Shown here one piece after another: positions 16,000 through 24,199 of a stretch of 64,000 nt of DNA. Both the position numbers and the translations under genes were made by a program. The notes beneath the pieces are model-generated. The model had not been told where the DNA came from. It was given only the letters and a program-made list of their open reading frames with translations, and ran no database searches. Source of the DNA: Sanderia malayensis (Eukaryota; Cnidaria; Scyphozoa; Semaeostomeae; Pelagiidae); NCBI GenBank assembly GCA_013076295.1, contig RQOL01000951.1, positions 1-64,000 of the forward strand, given 5' to 3'. Position 1 is the first letter of the stretch, and each line of letters opens with the position of its first letter.

Positions 16000-16003
16000 A
16001 AAA
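16000..16003. repeat. Target-site duplication AAAA, left side of LTR element
   Basis: The left flank ends in ATAAAAA and the right flank begins with AAAATTAAC (23276-23279). Unoccupied satellite units read ATAAAAATTAAC, so removing the element and one AAAA restores the unit exactly. A 4-bp duplication fits Ty3/gypsy integration. The A-run leaves a one-base ambiguity. Confidence 0.75.
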
Positions 16004-16278
16004 TATAATACTCCGGTATTTCTACTGGGTATCGTTACAGATTCGACTTCAGAGAACACACGAACTTTTTGCGTAACTTCAAAACCAATAACTATATGTT
16101 CTACTTACAAAACTATACTTTCATAGACATGCAAATCTAGCGTGTACAACTGTCGTGAACTTCGATGAGAGAACAACCAACTAATCACAGCGTGAACATT
16201 CCATTACACACACGACACGACGGACGGGGGTAACACAAAACACAGAATATTAGTGTCTCTAGAGGTCTGGACCCTACA
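16004..16278 (-). repeat. 3' LTR of the gypsy element
   Basis: A 275-bp copy of 23001-23275 at a constant offset of 6997 bp with no indels. It differs at four sites. One is in the terminal dinucleotide: on the element strand this LTR ends TA where the other ends CA, which would weaken integrase end recognition in a new cycle. I see no clear TATA box or AATAAA signal in it. Confidence 0.95.
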
Positions 16279-16280
16279 TA

Positions 16281-16290
16281 CTCCCCCACT
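16281..16290 (-). other. Polypurine tract
   Basis: On the element strand AGTGGGGGAG lies two bases before the 3' LTR start (TGTAGGG). This is the expected place and composition for the primer of plus-strand DNA synthesis. Confidence 0.85.
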
Positions 16291-16351
16291 AAAAAGAAGA
16301 TAGATATATCAGAAAAAGTAACGTTTCAGCAAAGTCAGTAACTGTACAAAG

Positions 16352-16510
16352 TCAACGAATGTTCTTGCATTTCTTCCAATTCTGATGATTGACTATCAAA
16401 AGTATCATAAAACAGCTAACACCACAAACGACGATCGTAATAAACAGCAACAGTAATAGGAAATGTTTTTTCTTGTTGGAGACATCTCGAGCTATCAACC
16501 AAACTAACAT
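16352..16510 (-). CDS. Short ORF with one transmembrane segment, between pol and 3' LTR
   Basis: An ATG-initiated frame of 52 codons ending in TGA. Residues 13-15 are KKK. A run of about 24 hydrophobic residues follows (about 17-40, including FLLLLLFITIVV and FMILLIV). A basic tail follows (WKKCKNIR at the C terminus). This looks like a single-pass membrane anchor with a short basic cytoplasmic end. It sits where env lies in errantivirus-like elements, but there is no signal peptide, no ectodomain and no cleavage site, and the 190 bp upstream to the pol tail has stops in the frames checked. It could be a remnant of an envelope-like ORF, a small accessory protein, or chance. Function is not known; I do not claim it is expressed. 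Confidence 0.35.
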   Translation of the reverse strand: MLVWLIARDVSNKKKHFLLLLLFITIVVCGVSCFMILLIVNHQNWKKCKNIR

Positions 16511-16697
16511 TTCATTGTCTAAACAGCAAAAACAGCATTATAAATGACGAAGCATTCTGATAAGTACGACGATAGGTACTGTTTATGGATGCGATCAGCG
16601 ATCTGATTAGAATTAAAACCATGCAGTATAATAGTAGTTTCAATGTACAAGAATATAGATAATGCGAAGTTCTATGACGATACAAGACGCGTTTTCC
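16511..16697 (-). other. Non-coding spacer between pol tail and short ORF
   Basis: About 190 bp of the element with stops in the frames examined and no recognised motif. The rest of the 3' non-coding region (16291-16351) also shows nothing recognisable. Confidence 0.5.
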
Positions 16698-17432
16698 TTA
16701 CGTTCTGACGGGTAGCGGTGAAGCGAAATTGTTCATTATCGGCCAGCGATAAGACAATGGTGGTACTGGAACGAACGGTATACGCGGAAAGTTGTATCTC
16801 GAGTCTATAAACGGCGGTCTAATGTAATTTGAATTGTTAAACATTATAGGATGACGATATGGAATAAAAGGTATACTATTTACAAGATTTGCTTGAGCAT
16901 TACATTGCTGTCCAGGCGCAAAATAAGTTAATCGTTCGGGTGGACGACGAATACGCGTGGTATAATAAAAGTCGTTTAAATTCGGCATTTGACGAGTCTC
17001 AACAGGTTGAGCATGTTCGTTTGGAGTAGACGCGGTAGACGGATCTTCCGGAGTTTCGAATTCGAGGTTTTGTTCTGAGTTAGACGTACTTTCTGATACC
17101 GATTCAGATTCCGATTCAGCTTCAAGGGCAAGTTCGCAATTGTTTCCAGCGTTATCCGGGATACTTTCGTCTTCGGTAGCGTCTTCGGTAGCGTTTTCGG
17201 CAGCGTTTTCGGTAGAGTTGTCGGCAGCGTTTTCGGTAGCGTGTTCACGAGTTGAATCAGTAACGTTTCTATCTGAACGTGATTCGATATATAAAAGGTC
17301 ATCTTCATCTGAGGTATCGCTGTCGTCCGATTCTTGAAAAGGTCTGCGAGGCATTTGACGTTGTATCGGTCTTCGTGCTTGTCGCTGCGTAGGAGCATTG
17401 ACTTCAACTGGCAGATCATTGCAAGGTAACAA
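16698..17432 (-). pseudogene. pol: pol C-terminal tail, separated by a frameshift
   Basis: An open frame of 244 codons whose first codon is not a convincing start. The frame stays open upstream to about 17472 and there continues the polyprotein past the integrase C-terminal domain, so I read it as the pol tail displaced by a one-base deletion near 17470-17472. It is not an independent gene. The N-terminal third is basic and Arg/Gln-rich (RQARRPIQRQMPRRP at about 18-32). An acidic Ser/Asp/Glu stretch with short degenerate TENA/TEDA repeats follows (about 60-90), then a Pro/Tyr/Phe-rich end. No chromodomain, envelope or enzyme motif is visible. Long disordered tails after integrase occur in some metazoan Ty3/gypsy lineages; the role here is unknown. 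Confidence 0.7.
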
Positions 17433-18948
17433 TAAGTTTCGATGCAGTACTCGGATAGGACCTTGTTGATTCGCGTTTAACTTCGTAAACTAGAGATTGT
17501 GAATCTTTTCTACGTAAAACGATGTGTATTTCTTTCTCCCAGAATGAGCGCAGTTTCCCCGGACCACCTCTCTCCGACAAATTACGAACGAGTACACGAT
17601 CATTTGGCTGCAAGTCTATAGATTGAGGTTTCCTATCATAACGTTGTTTGTTTCTAGTAGCAGAGGCAAGAGCTCGTTTTCGGGCAATCTCGTATGCCTC
17701 AGACATCGCAGATTTCCATTTGCTGACGTATTCGGGGTAGCTGTGATTTTCTGTGGATTGATCAACGTTAAACATTAAATCGACGGGCAATCGAGGATGA
17801 CGTCCGAATAATAGATAGAAAGGCAAGTATCCTGTCGAATCGTGTCGAGTCGAGTTATACGCACTGACAACTTTGTTGATGTGGTCACTCCAAGCACTTT
17901 TGTATGATTCTGGCAACGTACGTAGCATAGCGAGTAAGGTTCGATTAAAGCGTTCCACCTGACCATTACCTTCAGGGTGGTAAGGTGTTGTTCGCGAGTG
18001 ACGAATATTGCACATTTGTTGCAATTCAGTAAACAATTTGTTTTCAAACTCTCTTCCCTGATCGTGATGGATGGTTTTAGGGAAACCAAAGCGTAAAATG
18101 AAATCATTATACAGCTTGGTAGCAGCAGTTTTCGACGACTTATTTCTGGTAGGATACGCTTGTGCAAAGCGTGTGAAATGGTCCATGATTACCAGTACGT
18201 ATTCAAATCCTCCTTTACTGCGTTCTAGATGCAGAAAATCTATTGAGACCATTTCAAACGGAAATGTCGTTATAATCGGCTGAAGCGGAGCTTTCGCTTG
18301 AATTGTAGGCTTTCGTTGTTTAAGACATGTACACACATTTTTGACAAAATGCTCAATATCGGTTTGCATATACGGCCAATAAAATCGTTGACGACTGAGA
18401 TCAAGTACACGGTCTGAACCTAAATGACCCATGTTTTCATGTAGTTCTGTTAATACCAGTCTATGGTACTTGTACGGGAGAACGATTTGTTTGATGTGAC
18501 CATTGTTACGTACTAAAAGACCGTTTGAGAGAATCTCAAGCTTCTTATATTCATGCAATAACCGATTCACTTTTGGCGATTCACGCGAAACTTCTCGCGA
18601 GACTAGTTGACGATTTTCCTTAACATAGTTAATAACTCGACTTATCACTTGGTCATCTATCTGCGCTTGTACTAATTCGGCTATCGGAATTCGGAAAGGT
18701 GAATTATCAGTGTTAGAATCAATGTCAATACTAATTGAGTCGGTAGTTAGGGAAGACACCCAATTTGAATCATTGTTTCCTATTAACATGGCTGCAGAAG
18801 CTAAGGCTTGTCGATTTTCACACGTGGTTTCTTTTGTACATGATTCCATGTAGGATTCGAACGGTACACGAGACAATGTATCAGCATCAGCGTTGGCTTT
18901 CCCTGGACGGTACTTGATAGAGAAATTAAAGTCTGCAAGCTCACTCAC
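17416..18948 (-). pseudogene. pol: pol segment: RNase H end and integrase
   Basis: A 510-codon open segment of the broken pol. The listed first codon is a GTG inside RNase H, not a true start; the frame is open further upstream towards about 19040. Residues 1-28 finish RNase H (KANADADTLSR). Integrase follows. Its zinc-binding part has H170, H175, C206 and C208, with C-x-C spacing instead of the usual C-x-x-C. The catalytic triad is D237 (SIDFLHLE), D296 (HHDQGREF) and E332 (GNGQVERFNR). A C-terminal module with GPGKLRSFWE at about 475-485 resembles the GPY/F-type domain. Integrase inserts the cDNA into host DNA in the nucleus. A frameshift near 17470-17472 ends the frame prematurely at 17416, so the segment is cut off from both neighbours. 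The catalytic core itself is intact. Confidence 0.93.
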
Positions 18949-19078
18949 CCAACGCAGTCCAGTCGCATTTAGTCTGGCTGAAGATAAAACGTACGTTAGC
19001 GGATTGTTATCAGTATATACGACAAAAGAAGGGGCATAATAGAGTCTCTAAATTGGTCGCAGACAGCCCACTTCAGTG

Positions 19079-21274
19079 CTAAAAATTCCAATTTGCCTGA
19101 ATGAAGGTTGTAGTTTTTTCAGCAGGAGTAAGAGTTCGAGATCCGTATGCGATTACTTTGAGAACACCGTTTTGTTTTTGGTACAATACAGCGCCTAAAC
19201 CAGTCTGAGATGCATCAGTGTGTAACACGAACGGTTCGGTGAAATTAGGATACGCCAAAATAGGCGGATTTATCAGCTTTTCAATTAGCGTATCTAGTAT
19301 ATTTTGGTGTTGTTCTGTCCACACAATCCGTTGTTGCGATGACAATTGTTGTTTTCCTTTAAGCTTGACTGATTGTGAATTTTGATCTGCAGACAGAAGG
19401 TCATAAACAGGTTTTGCTATGCTAGAAAAGTTCTCAATATACCGTCGGTAATAACCCAGCAACCCTAAAAGTTTTCTGACGTCACCAACAGTATTTGGCG
19501 TGGATTGCTGCAAGTTTAGAATTGGTTGAATACTTTCTGGGTCCAATTTATAACCATCTGCTGAGACCACTCGACCTAAGAATGTCACTTCTTTCTGGAA
19601 AAGCTTACATTTTTTCGGTTTTAATTTGACACCGTGCTCTCGTGGACGTTGAAATACTTTCTTTAGATTAGATACATGCTCTTCGATGGTGCTGCTAAAT
19701 ACTATAATATCGTCTAAATATGGGATACATATCTCGTCCCGCAAATCTCCTAAGCAATTTTCGACAAAACGTTGAAAAGCTCCTGGTGCGTTCCGTAGAC
19801 CAAATGGTATTCTGACCCATTCATACAGTCCCCAGGGCGTGATAAATGCAGTGAGATGCTGACTTTCATTACTGATATAGCCCTGATGGTAGGCCTTGCC
19901 CTGGTCTAACACAGAAAACCAGACATTGCCCCCTAAGTTATCTAAACTCTCTTGAATTCTAGGGATAGGATGTCTGTCTGGAACAGTTTTGGCATTTAGA
20001 GCTCTGTAATCAACGCAAAGACGTAAACTTTGGTCTTTCTTCCGCACGCACACAACAGGAGAACTATAAGAAGATTTCGACTTTCTTATAAAGTTTTTGT
20101 TTAACATGTCCTCTATATATGCTTTCACTTCGGGATATAAGGGACGTGGTACAGCAACATAGTTTTTTTGAACAGGGATGTTATCTGTAAGTTGAATATC
20201 CATATTTAAATCGGGTACAGATCCGATATCGTCCTCATTTCTGGAGAATACATCTTGCTCCTCGCATAAAAGGTTTAGTATCAACTGTTTCTGATCATTA
20301 TTAAGTGTAGGCAAGTCTACTTGGCGAATGTGTTCAGGTATTTCTCCCTCATAACACGTGTTTACACTGGTGTTTGGACTAGAACTTCTCGACTTATTGT
20401 TTTCAAGATTTTCCTTCAATTCCACATCTAGGGGTGTTACTGATTGAACTAGTTCGATCTTTCCTAAGAGAGTTCTGCGTGGCAACACAATGTCATGTTT
20501 CGAATTATTAGTGATTTCGATTTTTACTTTGCTCGAATTTCCTGATTTAATTGTAAATAGTTTCTCATATACACTGATTCCTGAAATTTGTTGTTCATTC
20601 GGTTCGAATAAGACAGGGATTTCCTTTCCTATAGGGCCATGATTCACCCTACACGGTACTTGCAATGTTTTACCACTTGGTATCACGTGATTTCGTTTAT
20701 TTGTTCTAATGTTACAAAGTTCAGTTTCAACATTCGATTTGATTAGATCGACCAAAGCAGTACAGTTGACAGAAGACACATCAGCAAAGGCACTTTTTAA
20801 TTCATTACTTGATATACCGTTCTTTACAAATTCTTCAATAACATTGTAACCAATGAGAGGTAGGCATACAGCCTCTTTTGCATTCAAAAACGGCACCACG
20901 AGAGTTTCATTGTTTGTTATTGAAAAATCAATTTGACACCAGCCCAAATAAGGAATCTGTGTTCCATTAGCAGCAGTCAAATTTAGCTGAACATTTATCA
21001 ACTCTGAAATGTCCTTCACGATCGCACTTGGGAAATTCTTGTTCATAAAGTTCTGAGAAACTATAGAGACTTGGGCCCCCGTGTCCCACAATGCTTTAAA
21101 TGTTTTACCATTCAACTGACAAGTTATCACACAACGTTTTCCAACGAGATTAGTCATTTTAGAAGCTTTCTTTGGCGTTATATGACTAACAAAAAAGTTT
21201 TCATTATTCTTACAAGGCAAAATTGAATCCGCAAATTGACTTTGTTTGGGCCTATTTTCTCGTTCACCGGTCAC
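19079..21274 (-). pseudogene. pol: pol segment: protease, reverse transcriptase, RNase H start
   Basis: A 731-codon segment. The frame is open from 21322 and probably has no initiator of its own, being entered by -1 frameshifting from gag; the listed first codon is GTG. An aspartic protease carries DTGA at 64-67. Reverse transcriptase spans about 360-560, with [11 protein letters not shown] (first catalytic Asp at 457), [13 protein letters not shown] (489-501) and the YLDD box at 519-522. The connection follows, then RNase H beginning at HTDAS (D687). These enzymes process the polyprotein and copy the RNA into DNA in the cytoplasmic particle. The frame is lost at about residue 720, where a 6-T run (19114-19119) is one base short of what the next frame needs. 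A second one-base loss lies near 19038-19047. The protein is therefore truncated inside RNase H. Confidence 0.95.
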
Positions 21275-22776
21275 TCCGCGCCCTCCTGAAGCAACCGACT
21301 CTCGTTTCCCTGTGGTTGAAATTCAGCTTGGCATTGTGAACGAATATGTCCGATTTCTCCACAGTTAAAACAATGTTGGCAGTTCTGTCCACACCCCCGC
21401 GATTTGCATGCCCGACATCCGTATTGTTGAAATCGATTTCGATATCCACCACGACCACGGCCCCCGAAATTTTGAAAACGAGGGCTCCTGGGCGAATTGT
21501 AAGGCTGATATTGAGAGGAGTGGCTTTGAAAGCTTTGTTTCAAGGAAGCTATTTCTGATTTTAATTCCTGTACTTCCGCTTGGAGTTGCTTTGAATTTTC
21601 TGCCTGCATTTTTTGTTTTTCAACTTTTCCATTCATGTTTGCTTTGGGTGTCTGGTCCTCACCACGAGCGGTGTCAGCAAACGCAGCGTGCGCCATTGTG
21701 CTCTTTTGACGCTCAAAAGTTGAAAAATTTCCTTTGGCTTTCCTCTCAGCTTGAGTTGTCGCCAGCTCATTGACGTTGTGCATCAATTCCTCGTCTGTTA
21801 TGCCAGTTTTCTTCAAAAGTGGGCGTAGATTTGTAATCAGCGTTTCGTCGCGTAATCCAGTTTCGACTGTCTTGAGAAACGTGTTCTGTACCAACTGTTT
21901 GCTGTATTCTGCAGATTTCTCCTCGGATTTCTCCTCGGTTGACGCAAAAAAAACTTTGTTGCGTGCATCCATTGCGCGTAATAAAAATTGTTGTGGCGTT
22001 TCTTTAGGTTTTTGGCAATTTGTTACGAGGCCTTGGTACAAGTCTGCGGCAGTTTTTTCTTGAAAGAAAACGCGCAGAATGGATCTCAGTTTCGCGAGCG
22101 AGCGATCAGGCAAAGTTAAAACGTAGTTACGAAGGCTACTGTGTGGGGAAATACATTTTATTACGGCATCTACAATTTCTCTCTCTCGGTATTCCTTTTC
22201 TACCCCAGAGTCAATCTGGTGTATTAATGAAACGTAAGTTAGTTTATCTAACTGTCCAGGTTCTCCCACTTGCCCTGATATTTTGAATTCGTGACGCAAT
22301 GAAAAAGCATGCGTGTTATCGGATTTTGAAACTTGAGAATCTTCGATTTTATCATCTTTGTTTACAATATGAGGCCTCTTTACAGATTGTTTTTTCTCTT
22401 CTAAGGCTTTCATTACGTTATCAAGTTGCTCTTGATGGGATGTTTTCAAATCTAGTAACTGTTTTTCCAAATTGGCGATGGCCTGTTCATCGCGTTGGGA
22501 AGTTTCCTCAGAGTCAGACAAACGCGAAGCCGAAGGTGAAGGAGGGGGCGTATCTCTCATGAATACAATACAATCTCGTAAAAACACAATTTCATTCATA
22601 TTTGGCTCGGTTAGTTTATTTTCAACAGTATGTCGGATTATTTTGATCACGTTTAGTTTACGTTTTCCCTCAACGGTTTCCTCAATTTTTAGAAAATTTA
22701 CAAGCTGAACGAGTTTTTCGAGACGTGCTTCACACAACAGGGAGTCAAGCTCTAACTGCAACGCCTCCATCTCCAT
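21271..22776 (-). CDS. gag: Gag capsid/nucleocapsid polyprotein
   Basis: An intact 501-residue ORF starting at an ATG and ending in TGA. It forms the particle and packages the element RNA. The N-terminal region is helical and acidic, with a predicted coiled coil around 92-125. The middle (about 160-370) is the retrotransposon Gag capsid-like part, recognised by position and composition rather than strict motifs. A second coiled coil lies near 390-415. An Arg/Gly/Tyr-rich RNA-binding stretch ([14 protein letters not shown]) is followed by a Cys-rich stretch ([13 protein letters not shown]) and a CCHC zinc knuckle at 469-482 (C469, C472, H477, C482). The 3' end overlaps the pol frame by about 50 bp and contains the slippery heptamer. 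A 224-bp leader separates it from the 5' LTR. This is the only major ORF of the element without a visible lesion. Confidence 0.92.
   Translation of the reverse strand: MEMEALQLELDSLLCEARLEKLVQLVNFLKIEETVEGKRKLNVIKIIRHTVENKLTEPNMNEIVFLRDCIVFMRDTPPPSPSASRLSDSEETSQRDEQAIANLEKQLLDLKTSHQEQLDNVMKALEEKKQSVKRPHIVNKDDKIEDSQVSKSDNTHAFSLRHEFKISGQVGEPGQLDKLTYVSLIHQIDSGVEKEYREREIVDAVIKCISPHSSLRNYVLTLPDRSLAKLRSILRVFFQEKTAADLYQGLVTNCQKPKETPQQFLLRAMDARNKVFFASTEEKSEEKSAEYSKQLVQNTFLKTVETGLRDETLITNLRPLLKKTGITDEELMHNVNELATTQAERKAKGNFSTFERQKSTMAHAAFADTARGEDQTPKANMNGKVEKQKMQAENSKQLQAEVQELKSEIASLKQSFQSHSSQYQPYNSPRSPRFQNFGGRGRGGYRNRFQQYGCRACKSRGCGQNCQHCFNCGEIGHIRSQCQAEFQPQGNESRLLQEGAE
21304..21310 (-). promoter_or_regulatory. 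Programmed -1 frameshift slippery heptamer GGGAAAC
   Basis: On the element strand GGGAAAC falls as G-GGA-AAC in the gag frame, 31 bases before the gag stop. After a -1 slip the next codon begins at 21304 in exactly the pol frame, which is open from 21322. GGGAAAC is an established retroviral -1 slippery sequence. Downstream, CGGTT and GACCG could pair into a small stem around the gag stop; I have not folded the region. Confidence 0.8.
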
Positions 22777-22981
22777 TTCTTGTTCTTCTTCAATGTCTTA
22801 ATGCCAATATTTCACAATCACAATAAGAGGAGATCACAATCAATAAACAGAATATAACCCCTATCCTTCCCCTCAGACAAAAGCATAGGTAATAAACGAG
22901 AAAAATAACGACTCCACAGATCACATCCAGGATCTGTCCAAGCGAGGAACGTTAAGAAAACAACAGGCGTTAGGCTCGAAT
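22777..22981 (-). other. 5' untranslated leader of the element
   Basis: Non-coding stretch between the primer-binding site and the gag ATG. It is the expected location of packaging signals, but none can be identified by eye. Confidence 0.6.
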
Positions 22982-22999
22982 GTCACGTCGTGGTCACCA
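22982..22999 (-). other. Primer-binding site, tRNA-Trp-like
   Basis: One base after the 5' LTR the element strand reads TGGTGACCACGACGTGAC. From memory, the complement of the animal tRNA-Trp 3' end (with CCA) begins TGGTGACCCCGACGTGAT, so 16 of 18 bases match (one internal mismatch and one at the last base). This would prime minus-strand DNA synthesis. Confidence 0.75.
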
Positions 23000-23000
23000 T

Positions 23001-23275
23001 TGTAATACTCCGGTATTTCTACTGGGTATCGTTACAGATTCGACTTCAGAGAAAACACGAACTTTTTGCGTAACTTCAAAACCAATAACTATATGTTCTA
23101 CTTACAAAACTATACTTTCATAGACATGCAAATCTAGCGTGTACAACTGTCGTGAACTTCGATTAGAGAACAACCAACTAATCACAGCGTGAACATTCCA
23201 TTACACACACGACACGACGGTCGGGGGTAACACAAAACACAGAATATTAGTGTCTCTAGAGGTCTGGACCCTACA
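23001..23275 (-). repeat. 5' LTR of the gypsy element
   Basis: 275 bp with standard TG...CA ends on the element strand. It is about 98.5% identical to 16004-16278 (4 substitutions, no indels). It should hold the promoter and RNA start, but I see no confident TATA box or polyadenylation signal. Confidence 0.95.
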
Positions 23276-24199
23276 AAAATTAACTTTCATTCCCACAATT
23301 TACACATTATTCGACGGTAATAAATCAAAAATTTAATGAAAAGCCCGTTTACATGTTTTGAGTGACATTAACATTAATTCCCGCAAATTACAAATGAATA
23401 ACCGTAAAACGGATCAATCCAATGAAAATATAACTTTCATTCCCACAATTTGCACTAATAAAAATTAACTTTCGTTCCCACAAAATTCAGCAATGAAAAT
23501 TAACTTTCATTCCCACAATTTGCACTTTAAAAAGACTTTCATTCCCACAATTTAAACTAAAAAAATTAACATTTATATCCCCAATTTACACGAATGAAAG
23601 TTAACATTCATTCCCATGGTTTAAACTAATAAAAATTAACTTTCGTTCCCACAATTTACACTAATGAAAATTTACATTCATTCCCACAATTTACACATTA
23701 ACCCACCTCAATTCAGAGAAATCTAATTGTAATACGCCTTTAGTTACTTTGTTTTTTGAAATTAACAGTCATTCTCACAATTCACACATGAATCCAGGTA
23801 GATGCATCTAAAGTTAATTGTAAACACTTCTAGTTACTTTTTTCAGTGATATTAACATTCATTCCCACAATTTACAATAATAAAAATTATCTCTCATTCC
23901 CACAATTTACACTAATGAAAACTAACTTTCATTCCCAAAATTTACACTAACGAAAATTAACAGTCATGACCACAATTCACACATGAATCATAGTAGTTGA
24001 ATCTAAAGTTAATTGAAAGCACTTCTAGTTACTTTTTTCAGTGATATTAACATTCATTCCCACAATTTACACTAATAAAATTTACCTTTAACAATAACTA
24101 ACTTTTATTCCCCGAATTTACACGAATGAAAATTAACATTCATTCCCGTGATTTACACTAATAAAAAGTAACTTTCATTCCCACAATTTACACTAATGA

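Larger units (their letters stand above)
1..16003 (+). repeat. Satellite array, block 1 (35-bp modular satellite)
   Basis: Head-to-tail satellite that is already running at base 1. Nearly every unit opens with CATTCCCACAATTTACAC or a close variant, followed by TAATGAAAATTAAC, TAATAAAAATTAAC or TAACGAAAATTAAC, giving a period near 35 bp. Longer modules of about 90 bp (containing GAATCCAGGTAAATACATC or GAATCCACCTCAATTCAGCG) are interspersed. All units have the same orientation. No ORF survives because TAA and TGA recur and the period is not a multiple of three. I see no gene, promoter or RNA gene in this 16-kb stretch. It holds a 1.94-kb higher-order repeat and a 0.9-kb duplication, listed separately. 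Confidence 0.95.
16004..23275 (-). mobile_element. Full-length Ty3/gypsy LTR retrotransposon
   Basis: A 7272-bp element read on the minus strand. The order from its 5' end is: 5' LTR (23001-23275), primer-binding site (about 22982-22999), leader, gag (22776-21271), pol by -1 frameshift (about 21322 to 16698), a short membrane-segment ORF (16510-16352), polypurine tract (16290-16281) and 3' LTR (16278-16004). The protease-RT-RNase H-integrase order is that of Ty3/gypsy (Metaviridae), not Ty1/copia. No chromodomain is seen after integrase. LTRs differ at 4 of 275 positions, so insertion is fairly recent. Pol has three one-base deletions, so this copy probably cannot move on its own. It interrupts the satellite, and the satellite phase resumes on the far side. 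Confidence 0.96.

Noticed and set aside
1..16003. CRISPR-like regular direct repeats
   Set aside because: There are no unique spacers, since the sequence between boxes is itself repeated, no cas genes, and the context is a eukaryotic satellite.
16698..17432. Separate third gene (env) downstream of integrase
   Set aside because: The frame joins the end of the integrase domain if a one-base loss near 17471 is allowed, and it has no signal peptide or membrane segment. It is better read as the pol tail.
17140..18283. Plus-strand frames of 65-70 codons and minus-strand frames of 130-147 codons over pol
   Set aside because: They overlap the integrase and tail segments, which have clear motifs. 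Their Ser-rich or Leu/Lys-rich compositions only mirror the repeats in the real frame.
21264..21458. 64-codon minus-strand frame at the 3' end of gag
   Set aside because: It is an alternative frame over the zinc-knuckle region. The gag frame has the CCHC motif and this one has none.
21346..22708. Several plus-strand frames of 70-121 codons opposite gag
   Set aside because: They are antisense shadows of gag, overlapping one another in different frames with no recognisable domains.
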